Positions 34,561 to 46,650 of a DNA stretch of 64,000 bases are shown here, piece by piece. Position 1 is the stretch's first letter. Each line of letters opens with the position of its first letter. The notes beneath the pieces were generated by a model. That model was not told the origin of the DNA. It ran no database searches and saw nothing but the letters and a program-made list of their open reading frames with translations. The position numbers and the translations under genes are program-made. The stretch spans positions 41,031,901 through 41,095,900 of the forward strand of contig CAMGYJ010000005.1 of NCBI GenBank assembly GCA_946122785.1, in the 5' to 3' direction. This DNA comes from Linum tenue. Lineage: Eukaryota > Streptophyta > Magnoliopsida > Malpighiales > Linaceae.

Positions 34561-37475
34561 TCTTCTCTCGAAACACTATTGATTAGTTTGTATTCTTTTT
34601 GCATTGTTTTTTTTTTTGTAAAAACAATATATTAGCCACAATTAATAAGTTCCCGAGAATTATGGCCACAACTATGAAAATACAAATTATTAGCCATAAC
34701 TATTGTTGCGCGTATATGAATGGCTAACAGTCTGTTACCGTCATTAACTTTGTAACGGAAAAGGCCACGTCAGCAGCCACATCAGATTAATTTTTCTTTT
34801 TAATTTTCAAACATTAAAAATCAAAAACGAAAAAACAAAAACAAAAATGGAGGGTTGTCAAAGCCCTACTTTCCCCTTCTTCTTCTTCTCCAGCAACACC
34901 ACCTCTCGACCTTCTTCTCTCCTCCTCCGCCTAGCCGCCGCTTCTTCCCTCCTCCTCCCAATTGAATCCGTCCGCCTCAATCCCGCTTCTTCCCTCCTCC
35001 TCCAACCCCAAATCCATCAATTGAAACCCCCAACTGCGATTGGAGATAGAGACGAGGGGAAGGAGGAAGAGGTGGCGCAAAAAAAGGGATCCCAATCTGG
35101 CCTATGGCGGCGACTATGTAAATCTGGCCGCGGCTCTCCAGAGAATGGCCTAGCCACGAACCCCAATCTCGCCTACGGCCTGGCTGCCACCGCTCCCGGG
35201 TTTTCCGACCCGTTTTAGGTCAGGAGCAGACATCGCAGCTGGGGAAGCCAGGTTCCTGTTCGAGGGTGGAGTCGGGTTTTGGTTCTCGAACTTTGGCGGC
35301 AGTGCGGCGCCACCGAGCTAAGCTTTTTGTTCTCTCCAAGGAAGAGGATGGATCATCGATTTCGCGAAAATTTTGAAGCTAGGTCATTTGAGTTCGACTC
35401 AGCGATTGTGATTGTGATGTCGCTAGAACTCAGGAACGATTGAGGGAGATTAGTGGGAGGCTTGAGGTAGAGAGAGACGATATGGGGGCATTTGGATCGG
35501 AAAGAGATCTAAACATCTTCGATGGTGGGGAGTGGTGGCGTTGGATAGTGGTGGAGCAGATTTGAAGGTGGCGTAGAGTAGAAGAGGAGGATGGGGTGAA
35601 GATGAGAGGAGAGATTTTGGGTGGAAAGGAGGAATGAAGGTCTGGGTTTGTGGGTGGAAGAAGCTCTTTAGAGCTCGTCGGAAGGAGGAGAGTGTGGAAG
35701 CTTTTTAAAATTAAAATTAAAATATGATATGGTGACTGCCACGCCGGAGCCAGCTCAGCATCGTAAAGGTTAGTCAGCATTACTAACGAAATTGCTAACG
35801 GAGAGTTAACGTTAGGCTAATAATTTATATTTTCATAGTTTTGGTCATAATTCCCCGGAACTTAATATTTGTGGCTAATATATTGTTTTTACTCTTTTGT
35901 TTTTCAAGTTCATTCTCAACCAAAAAGAAAAAGAGACATTAAAGCGGATACAACTCTCTCAAGACCCAAAATTCGGCAACATCAGGTTCAACACTCTTTG
36001 ATCGTGTTGAACCGAGTTTGTAACAAATTCACAACCGACCCGACCAGAACATTAAAAAAGCGTATAAAACCCACACCCGCCCGAGAAATTAACCACACTA
36101 AAATGGACAAAACTCGCTCACTACCCAAAACTCGGCAACATCATGTTCAACTCTCTATGATCTGGTTGAACCGAGTATGTAACAAATTCACAACCGACTC
36201 GGCCCGCAAAAAAGCGTATAAGACCCACACCCGCCCGAGAAATTGACAAACACTAAAGTGGATAAAACTCGTTCACTGCCCAAAACTCAGCAACATCATG
36301 TTCAACTCTCTATGATCTTGTTGAACCGAGTATGTAACAAATTCACAGCCGACTCGACCCGCCAATTACAAAAGCGAATATAACTCACTCCTTCCTGAAA
36401 GCTTGTAAACATCAAGTTGAAGTCATTTTTATCAAGTTAAATTAGGTTGGATACCCATAGGATTCGGGTTCTCAACCAAAAGGAGAAAGATAAATAAAAA
36501 ACACTAAAGCGGATAAAAGTCGTTTCCCACCAAAAATTCTACACACCAAGTTCAACTCGCCTTCATTCCTTTGAACCGAGTTCTTAACAATTCACAGTCT
36601 GCTCAACATGAAAATTCTAAAAGTAGATAAAATTTGCTCTCGATACAAAACTCGTTAACACCGAGTCTTGCTTCAATTCTCATTCTCAACGAAAAGGAAA
36701 AGTAAAATAAGATTAAATAGACAAATCTCGCTCTCGATCCAAAACTCGTCAACACCATGTTCAGCTCGCTTTGACTGGGTCAAATCGAGTTTTTAACTAA
36801 TTCACACTCAACTCAAGATGGCAACTACAAAAGCGGAAAACCCGCTCTCGATACAAAACTCGTCAATACCAGGTTTGAGTTCAATTGTCATTCTCAACAA
36901 AAAAAAAGATAGGAATATAAAATTACTAAAGATGGGTTCAAGTCGCTTTGACATGGTCGAATTAGGTTGGATACCTATGAGTTTGAGTTCAATTGTCATG
37001 CTTAACCAAAAGAAAAAGAGAAATAAGAAAGCACTAAAGAATATAAAACTCTGTCCCAATACAAAACTCTGCAACATAGAGCATGTTCGTATGGATTTTC
37101 GGTGGCGGTCTTGTGACACGGTGGATGGGTACAACCTAGGATTCCGCCGAAAGTATTTCGAGATATGGTATGGATCTTCGATATCGGTCGTGGAAAACGG
37201 TGGAAGATGACAACTTAAGATTTCGTTGATAGTGTTATGAGATGGGTTGCGAATTGGTGGGCCAAGGCGATGATTTGGGCGAAAGATCATAGATGAAAAC
37301 GTAATAGATAATTGTTGCATTAGAGAACGCAATGAACAATAGATGAAACCTTATGAACAATAAATGTAGACCCAACAGACGATAAATGAATACAAATATT
37401 GTAGAATGAGAGAGTGAGATAAAAGATAGAACTTGAAACTTGCCCACTTGCAAAGAGGAGTGAGAAAGCCACTAA
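34561..37475. repeat. Large direct repeat, second copy, split by a MULE
   Basis: Bases 34561-34617 and 35893-37475 together correspond to the first copy (32545-34380). The MULE at 34618-35892 is absent from the first copy, which therefore serves as its empty site. Extra ~155-160 bp sub-units occur near 35944, 36104 and 36259. Confidence 0.7.
34618..35892. mobile_element. Mutator-like element, non-autonomous, ~1275 bp
   Basis: The terminal inverted repeats both begin GTAAAAACAATATATTAGCC and agree over about 85 bp (ACTATGAAAATA[C/T]AAATTATTAGCC). More diverged pairing continues through the GGCTAAC / GTTAG and CACGTCAG / GTGGCAGTC region. T-rich flanks make the target duplication unreadable. 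The interior (34847-35700) has coding-like composition, a 123-codon plus frame rich in Ser/Leu/Pro and a 116-codon minus frame, but no family is recognised. It could hold captured host sequence. Confidence 0.8.
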
Positions 37476-38411
37476 TTATTTCTTTGAAGTATCCTACTTT
37501 GGCATTGATTGCTAGAGATATACTTGTTCCGTTCACTATAGTGTCTTCTGAGTCTGGTTTTAGCTCGACTGGAAGGCTAGTTAGCCCTTGTCGTAGGAGA
37601 CTTCTCCCGGAGACAGTTGAAGCCTTGATGTGTGCATAAAACTAGTTGTTTAATGCTAATGTCCCAGGTATACTAATAGGTCTTTCCTATCTTTCATATT
37701 TGTTGTTTATACAATATGCAATTGTTAGCTAACTTGTGGGTTGTCTTCTTTCTTGTAGATGATATGAGTTCACTTGAGAAATTGAGTTTAGCTACCATTA
37801 TTGATGATGAAGATGTAGACGATGTTTTGTGTGTTACCGGGAATCTCTATACTCCAAATTAAATGTTTCAATAAGTTTTGTTTTCTTTGTTTTATATGCT
37901 GATTGTCTTTTTATATTGATGTATAAGGGAACTAATGTTGGGCATATAGAGGATAGACAAGATGCAATAATCCCAAGGACTTAATGTTTTTGCTCTTCAC
38001 AAAATAGGTGTGCCGAATAACCAAGACTTATTGTCTTTGTTGTTTTTGTTTATGTGTTGATTGTTGAAGCTAGAACAAATATGATGTATTGTGTTTTTGT
38101 TTGTGTGGATTGTAGAAGCAATAACAACTATTATGTGTTTGCTGTTTTTATTTGTGTGGATTGTTGAAGTTAGAACCGTTACAAGTATTGAGAATTTTTA
38201 ATGGACAACAATATGTATGTGTATAAGTTCATATTTTAGGATTCTTACCCATGGTTACCCGAATACCCGTGGTAACCCGGTGGGTAGGGTATGGTTATAT
38301 CATTTTCATATCCGTTGATTATTTGGTCAGGTATTTTAGAAGGCTCTACCCGACGAGTTAGGAGTTGGTATAGAGTAAACCCGCACCCGACCCTACCCAT
38401 AGCTATCCCTA
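37475..38411 (+). pseudogene. 3' end of a hAT transposase gene and its element terminus
   Basis: The frame from about 37475 reads YPTLALIARDILVPF, SSESGFSSTGRLV and RRRLLPETVEALMCA. This is the hAT C-terminal dimerisation domain (hATC) of plant RICESLEEPER/DAYSLEEPER-type transposases. A likely intron (about 37668-37758, ...CCAG^GTATAC ... TTGTAG^AT) leads to a last exon reading DDMSSLEKLSLATIIDDED and a TAA near 37860. Further right, ACCCG-rich subterminal repeats end in GCTATCCCTA at 38411, a hAT-type right end. The BED finger and the catalytic core are absent, because the left side runs into the large direct repeat, so this is a truncated element. The 5' limit is approximate. Confidence 0.75.
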
Positions 38412-38727
38412 AATCCTTGAGGGAGTGGGCAGTGGGTTAGATGAGATTCGGTCAATCAGTTTATAATTAGTTTCTCACGTTCAATTAGTATTTGACTCAC
38501 AGTGATCTTGTTTAATTCGGGTATTTTTCTATTATGATAGCATTTTTTGCGGGTATGGTATTTTAACAAACATATATAATTTTAGTTTAAAAAGAATATT
38601 TTAACGTTGAAATAAGTGAACCACGATTATAACACAAAATACCCTGCTATATACTAATTCGATATGACCAACATGTTTTTTCAATTGTGGAAAGAAATTG
38701 TGTCACATCATAGGATTTGGTTAGGAC

Positions 38728-39172
38728 TAGGAATGGATATGGGGCAGATTCGGGGCGGGTTTCTTGGTACCCATACCTGTGGTTGGTCGGGTCCAGATCG
38801 GATAATTATTTATCACGGGTCGCGGGTCGGGCAGGTCGACCCAATGGGTATGCAATTTATATGAAAAACATTAGAAATATTCGTTATTTTTATTATAAGA
38901 TCAAGAAAACAAACAATATTATGATAAATGTAGTTAAATTATTAGAGAAATTGAGATTTTCACTAATTTACAACTTTATTATAGCTAAAATATGATGTAA
39001 TAAAAGAAAAATCCTAAGTATTTGACTAAGATTACATGTAATTTAGGCAAGAACGGGTCGAGAATGGGGCGGATCAGAGCAGGGCAGGTCGGGTCGATGA
39101 AAGTACCTATGCCCGCCCCAAATCATACCAAACAGATCGAATAAAACGGGTCAGGTCGAAATTGTCATCCCA
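38728..39172. mobile_element. Probable non-autonomous hAT element, diverged
   Basis: It begins TAGGAATGGATATGGGGC and its right end in reverse reads TGGGATGACAATTTCGACC. Both ends carry GGGTCGGGTCGG-type subterminal repeats. The 8-bp flanks (GTTAGGAC and GTTGCAGA) do not match convincingly. Confidence 0.6.
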
Positions 39173-39493
39173 GTTGCAGACACTCTTCGAGCCTTGGCCC
39201 TTGCAGACACAGCGGAAACACTACTATGAAATCCCCCAACCACTTTGAATTTGAACCCACTCAAGACCCCATCAGCTGAACTGATCATCTGGTTACACAC
39301 TCGAAATAAGTCTACCTGAATCCAAACAAATTTACCATCAAAAGTCATCGGTGCATGATAGCGAAAAGAACAAGCGAGCTCGAGCCGAAGTTCATCACTT
39401 GCTTGAATCAGTACAATCAATGTCACTTTTGTCAATAAAAAATAGAATTGAATTCATATCTACCTACCGAACGTATGATAATGGGTCCAGATC

Positions 39494-41777
39494 GAGTCAG
39501 TAACCCATCAGTAATCCCTTCTATGGTTCCCACGTGTCAGACACTTTTTTATTTAAATTAAATGTAAAAAGGGCAATACAGTAAAATTGTACTTTCTCCT
39601 ATTTATTGCCGAGGCTGACTTTTGAACGTACCACATCAGCGCCTCCTTCTCTCTACTCGCAAAACATTTAATTTTCCTTCCCTTAATCTTTAACGGACGA
39701 TTTCTCACTCGTTTTAAGTCGAAATTTAATTTTTTTGCACAGTTAGATCAGATTAATTGTGCTCTTCAAAATAATATCCACTTTGATATTTTTTGAACAC
39801 AAAAAAATTTGTCAGTTATTACAAGTCTATACCATATGATATTGACTGTACCATATGGTATTGACTGGTATTAAATAAGAGCATACCATATGGTATGAAA
39901 TTTTTTGCCACATGAATATATATTTCGTTACTACCATATGGTATAGTGTGGTAATATCAATATATATTTCGTTACCACCCAATACCATATGGTATAGTGT
40001 GATAATATCAATATATATTTCGTTACCACCCAATACCATATGGTATAGAGTGGTAATACCATATGGTATAGAGTGGTAATACTAATATATATTTCGTTAC
40101 CACCCAATATCATATGGTATAGTGTGGTAATATCAATATATATTTCGTTACCACCCAATACCATATGGTATAGAGTGGTAATACCAATATAGATTTCGTT
40201 ATCACCCAATACCATATGGTATAGTGTGGTAATATCAATATATATTTCGTTACCACCCAATACCATATGGTATAGAGTGGTAATACCATATGATATAGAG
40301 TGGTAATACTAATATATATTTCGTTACCACCCAATACCATATGGTATAGTGTGGTAATATCAATATATATTTCGTTACCACCCAATACCATATGGTATAG
40401 TGTGGTAATATCAATATATATTTCGTTACCACCCAATACCATATGGTATAGAGTGGTAATACCATATGATATAGAGTGGTAATACTAATATATATTTCGT
40501 TACCACCCAATACCATATGGTATAGTGTGGTAATATCAATATATATTTCGTTACCATCCAATACCATATGGTATAGAGTGGTAATACCAATATAGATTTC
40601 GTTATCACCCAATACCATATGGTATAGTGTGGTAATATCAATATATATTTCGCTACCACCCAATACCATATGGTATAGAGTGGTAATACCAATATAGATT
40701 TCGTTATCACCCAATACCATATGGTATAGTGTGGTAATATCAATATATATTTCGTTACCACCCAATACCATATGGTATAGTGTGGTAATATCAATATATA
40801 TTTCGTTACCACCCAATACCATATGGTATAGAGTGGTAATACCATATGATATAGAGTGGTAATACTAATATATATTTCGTTACCACCCAATACCATATGG
40901 TATAGTGTGGTAATATCAATATATATTTCGTTACCACCCAATACCATATGGTATAGAGTGGTAATACCAATATAGATTTCGTTATCACCCAATACCATAT
41001 GGTATAGTGTGGTAATATCAATATATATTTCGTTACCACCCAATACCATATGGTATAGAGTGGTAATACCAATATAGATTTCGTTATCACCCAATACCAT
41101 ATGGTATAGTGTGGTAATATCAATATATATTTCGTTACCACCCAATACCATATGGTATAGAGTGGTAATACCAATATATATTTCGTTACCACATAATACC
41201 ATATGGTATAATGTGGTAATACCAATATATATTACCTAAAAGAAATGGAAAAAACAAAAGGAGGGAGAGAAAAAAAAACTTGTCTTCTGTCTCATCTCAT
41301 TTCATCCGCAACCAAAGAACACCAAACGCCAAAAATGGAGAAAGATCGAAATTAAAGCCAACGAGTTGATGAAGAGAAGAAACGCAATTAAAGAGGGTGA
41401 TTTCAATTTTTATTAGTCGATTGCTAGAGAAAAAAATAAAGATGAAAGAGAGCAAATCTAGATTTGAAAAGGAGATTGTGAGAGAAAAAGTAAGAGAGAA
41501 GGAATAGAGAAAAGATGTGAAAAGAGATTGGAAAAAGGAAGAGAGAAGGAAGAGAGAAAGAAGAAAATAGAGTGGCAGAGAAAAGATTATTCTTTCTTTT
41601 TCATTGAAAAGTCAGCCATTGAAATGCGGAATAAATAAAAAAAATTAAAAATACAAAAATGGACAAAAATGCCCCTCCCCACCTTCGCGTCCTGCCAACC
41701 ACCCGATTGCTCCATCCCCAGATCTACGGTTCCCGTGTATTTACTGATAGGTCAGTAACCAAATGGTTACTGACCCT
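39494..41777. mobile_element. Palindrome-rich inverted-repeat element, 2284 bp (relative of 5028-5918)
   Basis: The left end is GAGTCAGTAACCCATCAGTA; the right end in reverse is AGGGTCAGTAACCATTTGG followed by TTACTGACC. ATC flanks both ends (39491-39493 and 41778-41780). The smaller relative at 5028-5918 is flanked by the same three bases in the same element orientation. The subterminal block at 39690-39790 matches 5740-5815 (minus strand) closely. The interior holds the 51-bp palindromic array and, to its right, an AG-rich stretch (about 41270-41570). No transposase is present. Confidence 0.75.
39830..41230. repeat. Tandem array of 51-bp palindromic units
   Basis: Each unit has the perfect palindrome ATACCATATGGTAT, followed by AGTGTGGTAATATCAATATA and TATTTCGTTACCACCCA. 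The period is exactly 51 bp for most units (for example 40335 and 40386). Some units carry an extra ~21-bp insertion with a second ATACCATATGATAT. Blocks of several units are themselves repeated. Because 51 is a multiple of 3, long minus-strand frames encoding MVLGGNEIYIDITTLYH repeats appear; I treat them as by-products. Confidence 0.95.
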
Positions 41778-41780
41778 ATC

Positions 41781-42451
41781 CCAAACCTATGATAATAAAA
41801 ACATTGGCAATTCCGACAATGCATTTAAGGAAGGACTTGAAGTAAAAAAGCAAGCATTCAAGGAAGGTAATCTTAATTTCTAAAATTTTCTTTATCTTAT
41901 AGCAAAATTTATGGCTCATATGTCACACTACTTAAAATATATTAGTGGTAATAACAACAACAAAAAAAAAAAAAACATTAGTCATCAGGTAATATTTATT
42001 TATTATTATGTAACCCATACATAATGAAATTTCCTTTCACACAATGAATATTAATACCAAATGTCATAAATTGTTAAGTCATAACGGAAGTTTTACATAA
42101 TACTTCTGATTTGATTGTTCATAAAAAAATAACTATCATTGTATAATCTTTGTATAATGTATTTGTCACTTTCGCCACATTTTTAAAATGACATTACTCC
42201 AGCCTTATATAAAATATGATTTTTTCTAATTATAGGTGTATCATATTGTGAAAAGCGTCAAATCATTATGGAAAGTTTACCTAATCAAAACAAGTTAACC
42301 TAAAATATCGAAAAATTAATAGGGGGAATGCCACCAAAAATAGCTGGTTCCCATTAATTCATTTTTAATTTCTTTTTTCTAACCAACGGTCACAATTTCT
42401 CACCACCACTTTTAGTGGACCAGATTCACCTAAATTATCAAACTTAAAATA
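41781..42451. other. AT-rich intergenic sequence
   Basis: No gene or complete element is seen. A short A-run lies at about 41963-41975. Confidence 0.5.
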
Positions 42452-42597
42452 ATGCCAAGGTACCGTAGGATAGGATGTGTCCCTAAAAATATAACGAAGA
42501 AACTATCAATATTTTGTATGCTTTTATCACTGTACTGGGCTGTGCTGTACTGTACTATGATTACATCTTTCTGCAAAAGATTTTCTCATATTTTTTT

Positions 42598-43764
42598 GTT
42601 AATTGTAAGGATGGTCATTGGGTTTACTAAAACCGTTCATGTTTGGTCACTGCAAATATTTATTTCCATTCATGGTCATTAAGATTAGTTCAATAGTTCA
42701 AATTTGGTCACTCTCCGTTAGTCTCCGTTAGTTTTAGCTGATGTGGCAGTCAACTATTATAGTTGACCGTTAAATGAGTGACGTGGCCATTAAAAAAATA
42801 ATAAAATAATAAAATTTAAATATTTACAATTTCCACCTCATTTTACAACTATTAAAAAATAAAAATAAAAATAAAATTTCCACCGTGATTCTGATCCCTC
42901 CTCCTTCGATTTCTCTCCCCCTCCTTTCGGTTTCGACTGCTCTCCGATACGCTCAGCTTTGACCCCCAATCATCGGCGGCGGGATATGGCTCAGCACCAG
43001 GGCCAACTCCACCGACTGCCTCAAATTCCTCTAGTGGCCCATCATCGTCATCGGCGTCTGCATAATGGTCGTCTCCCTCGTCGGGTTCGCCGGCGCCTGC
43101 TACCAGAACACCATGCTGATGTGGGTCTACCTCTTCGTCATGTTCTTCGTCCTCGCCGCCCTCGTCGGCTTCATCATCTTCGCCTACGCCGTCACCGACA
43201 AGGGCTCCGGCCGGTCGCTGCTGAATAGGGCCTACTTCGATTACTACCTCCAGGACTACTCCGGCTGGTTGGAGGAGAGGGTCGTCAGCGACAGCTATTG
43301 GGGCAAGATTGCGTCCTGTGTAAGAGATTCCAAGGTATGTGCGAAGATGGGCGTCACCGTTAATGGCTTCCCTGAAACTTCTGATATGTTCTACCGCCGG
43401 CGGCTTAACTCCATCCGGGTAATTAACTTCCTTCTTTCTTCCTCTACTTCTTTTTTCCTTTTCTTGTCTGCACATAAGGTGGTTCAGTAAAAAAATTGAG
43501 TTTCCGAAGCTGCTGAGATGGTTGATCGATCAATTACAGGCTGGAAAATTTAAATTTTATTATTTTATTAATGGCCACGTCATTCATTTAACGGTCAACT
43601 ATAATAGTTGACTGCCACATCAGCAAAAACTAACGGAGACTAACGGAGAGTGATCAAACTTGAACTATTGAACTAATCTTAGTGACCATGAATAGAATTA
43701 AATATTTGCAGTGACCAAACATGAACGGTTTTAGTAAATCCAGTGACCATCCTTGCAATAACAC
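42598..43764. mobile_element. Pack-MULE carrying a tetraspanin gene fragment
   Basis: The terminal inverted repeats are about 230 bp and highly similar (AAGGATGGTCA[T/C]TGG[G/A]TT, AAACCGTTCATGTTTGGTC, GGTCAACTATAATAGTTGAC, ATGGCCACGTC). The outermost bases align as GTTAATTGTAAGG and GTGTTATTGCAAGG. A 9-bp target duplication TATTTTTTT flanks it (42589-42597 and 43765-43773). No transposase is present. The whole interior is the captured gene piece. Confidence 0.93.
42958..43480 (+). pseudogene. Captured tetraspanin exon with the start of its intron
   Basis: In one frame the sequence reads PIIGGGIWLSTRANSTDCLK, FL-stop-WPIIVIGVCIMVVSL, VGFAGACYQNTMLMWVYLFV, MFFVLAALVGFIIFAYAV, then RAYFDYYLQDYSGWLEERV and WGKIASCVRDSKVCAKMG up to RRRLNSI. 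These are transmembrane segments 2 and 3 and part of the large extracellular loop of a plant tetraspanin (TET8/9-like by eye). The first transmembrane segment and the part after the exon are missing. A TAG near 43032 replaces a Gln codon. The exon ends at CGG^GTAATTAAC, a proper 5' splice site, followed by T-rich intron-like sequence; capture was therefore from genomic DNA, not mRNA. It is not expected to make a functional tetraspanin. Confidence 0.9.
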
Positions 43765-43900
43765 TATTTTTTTTCAAAAGATTAGGCTTGTCACTTGTGC
43801 ATGCAGTCGGCCCACCGCTGAGCCATTGTCCTATAAAGTACGGCCATTGGATGACAAAAAATCTATCATATGTATTCTTCATGTCAATTTTCCAGGCTAG

Positions 43901-46650
43901 GAATCTCTTACCCTTTCTTTGGTAGGGTAGTACATGTGTCGGTTGGTTCGAGTTCATCCATTTCAATTACCCGATTCATGCATTATGGTTTGGATATTAA
44001 ACTCAAACGCATCCCAAAAAATTTAAACCTTACGATTTGTTTCTAATTGCGTTGGGTCAGGTTGACGATATTTTTAAATAAAAACTTAACCCAAAACAAA
44101 ATATATAATTATTCTACACCATAAAAATATTTTATTGATTAAAAAAGTTATAAACGAACGCATCCATAATATGTTATTCTATTAAAATTGTGCACAAGAA
44201 ATAGGATTACGTGAATCATAGTTATATTAAATTTATGTCTAAACTTTAAGCAAAAGAATGCATTAGATTAGGGAGACCATGAGAGAAAAACGTGGCGAAA
44301 TATCTTAATTTTCTCATAAGTATGACTATATATATGACATAAATATTTTTTTAAATACTAACTCATACTAATAGTTGGAACACGGGTTAGGTCGGGTACT
44401 ACGGGTTGTGTAATCCAAAATTCAAACCCAACCCAAAAGAGGCGGGTTATACAAAAGAAAACCCTCACCCAACCCAAAACCTTTTTTTAGTGATAAATAC
44501 CGGTGAATTGGGTCGGTTAGCGGGAGTGTTTATTCACCCATACTGTTTGGCAATAGAGGTGCATATTCAAGGGAGTGCAAGTTGAAGAACAAATTGCAGG
44601 AGGGTGTAAATTAGTAGAGGGTGTAAATGGAGGGGTAAATTGTTGTTTAGATGAAAAAATAGGAAGTGCAAATATAGTGAAAATATGGAGGGGTAAATTA
44701 TCATTATAAAAAATATGTAATAAATTTATAAAAAATTATCAAAATAATAAACTAAAAACTATTATATATAATAATCATATATATTAACAAATATAATTTA
44801 ATAAAAACAATTATTAACACAATAATGCTTAAATAGTAATTTATTATAATAATCATTGATCGAGCAATCTCAAAGCACGAAGCTCAACCTATGATTAAGA
44901 CATAAAAATATTAATAATCTGTTAATAGTCATGAATATATAAAAAAATATTTATTATAAAATTAAATAAATATATAAATAATAGTAAATTTAACAATTTA
45001 ATTCATAAAATATGGCTATTAAATATATTGGTTTTATACGCATTATGTATATGAGTCATCAAATGAACAGAAATAAACTAAACTGCTTGATTGTCCTAAC
45101 ACTTATTTATAGAGATTCTCTATCTAAACATGCTCCATTCAAAATTTCTAGCTCTATGAGAAAACTTAGGGAGGATATTTTTGTCATGTGTATTTGTTAT
45201 AAAAAAATGTAATAAACACTACGCATAAACCCTATAAAAGTGACTATTTCTCTAAAAAAATTATTTCTTAATAATTAGAATATTTGACAATGGACTATTA
45301 TCACTCTTCACGTCTCAACTAATTATTATATTTTCTATTTGATACATTATTTAAAAATAAAACTATTATCCCTAAACACGTCTCAACTAATTATTATTTA
45401 TTTTCTTTGATAAATCATTTAAGAAAATAACATCCTTGGGAATAATAAATTATATTAAAATATCTCATGCATCTAATTAGAGCTCTCCACTTAGCAGATT
45501 CTCTTCTTAATTTTCAATACCCTAACATTACCAAATGATATTTATCTTTTTCATTTCAATTTAAAATTATCAACATTTTAAATATGAGTTTGTCTAAAAT
45601 TATCAATAAATAACATTTTTAATATTTAGGACTCAACTTTAGTTGCGGATTCAACCAAATTATATATGAGTTTGTTGTTTCTTTACTTTTCACATGAGTT
45701 TGTTGTCTCCAAGGTTGGATTTTTAGAGTTAATGCTGAAAAGTTATTATTAAACATAATGGGAGAATAATATATCCTCTCTCTTATATCTTATTAATGAA
45801 AATTGGAGTATTTACAAAAAATAGATTTTGTGCATTTTGTGCAATAATGCAGTCAAAATAGCGTTTTCAAAGTCAAAAGTTTATGCTTTTACGCTTCTAG
45901 GTCACCAAAATGCTTCTAATTAGAATCACGCTTTGAATGTGTTGGTTAGAACACCACAAATCCCAACAGAATTAAGATTTTCGAAGATAATCAATGATCT
46001 CCAACAACTGTTGTGACTAGATTGAGGTGAATTCTTTGTTGTGAAAATTATTTTACATATATGGTTAAGTTTAGGTATTGTTTGCTTGTGGGATTTGGCA
46101 CCCAAATCTCAAGCGTCAAGGAGTTGGCACAAATCCATCGTTTGCTAAGGGACACAAATCTTTGGGGCACACGAATTTGCAAATCCCACATTTCGTTTGG
46201 GATTTGATAATGGAAGACAACATTATGAAACAAATCAATCATAAACCTATGATAAAAATTAACTTAACAAACAATGTTACCATTCATTTTTTAATATCTA
46301 TAATACTGTGTCATTAAGTTTATTATGAGTTGATATTCTTTCCATGAGTCCTATAATTTTAACTTCAATCTGCATATATAAAAGGCAATGATTACAAAGT
46401 AATAATATGTATGATGAATGCTCATTTTCTATTTTCTCAACAATTGAATAATTTGACTTTCTTAATGGTCAACTATATTGGTATTTATAAAAATGGATAG
46501 AATTACTTTTTAATTCGCATGACATTAACATATAATCATGACACAAATATAAAAGAAGAGAATATCACTAGAATTTAATTTGGAACATTTGTTATCTACG
46601 ATTATCAATTGTATTGCAACCGGCCAACGGGCCGGGGTACGATCTAGTTC
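43901..46650. other. AT-rich intergenic DNA with no assignable gene
   Basis: GGGTTGGGTC-like blocks around 43920-44520 suggest decayed hAT subterminal sequence, but no ends could be paired. From 44700 to 46050 the sequence is very AT-rich with no frame of interest. Confidence 0.5.

Larger units (their letters stand above)
42452..43900. repeat. Diverged host segment duplicated at ~47640-47900, split by the Pack-MULE
   Basis: The sequence on either side of the Pack-MULE reads, in order, TTTTATCACTGTACTG, CTGCAAAAG (42571), then after the element CATGCAGTCGGCCCACC (43800), AGCCATTGTCC and GGCCATTGGATGAC. The same phrases occur consecutively, without the insertion, at 47755-47905. The two copies are clearly diverged. 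Confidence 0.65.

Noticed and set aside
38728..39172. GTTAGGAC / GTTGCAGA as the 8-bp target duplication of the hAT-like element
   Set aside because: Only the first three bases agree, so the duplication is not claimed.
39827..41225. Long minus-strand frames encoding MVLGGNEIYIDITTLYH-type repeats
   Set aside because: The tandem unit is 51 bp, a multiple of three, so a frame without stops stays open across the array. There is no start context, domain or flanking gene; it is treated as repeat DNA.
10075..41230. Regularly spaced repeats resembling CRISPR arrays
   Set aside because: Units are contiguous, with no variable spacers, no cas genes, and a plant nuclear context.
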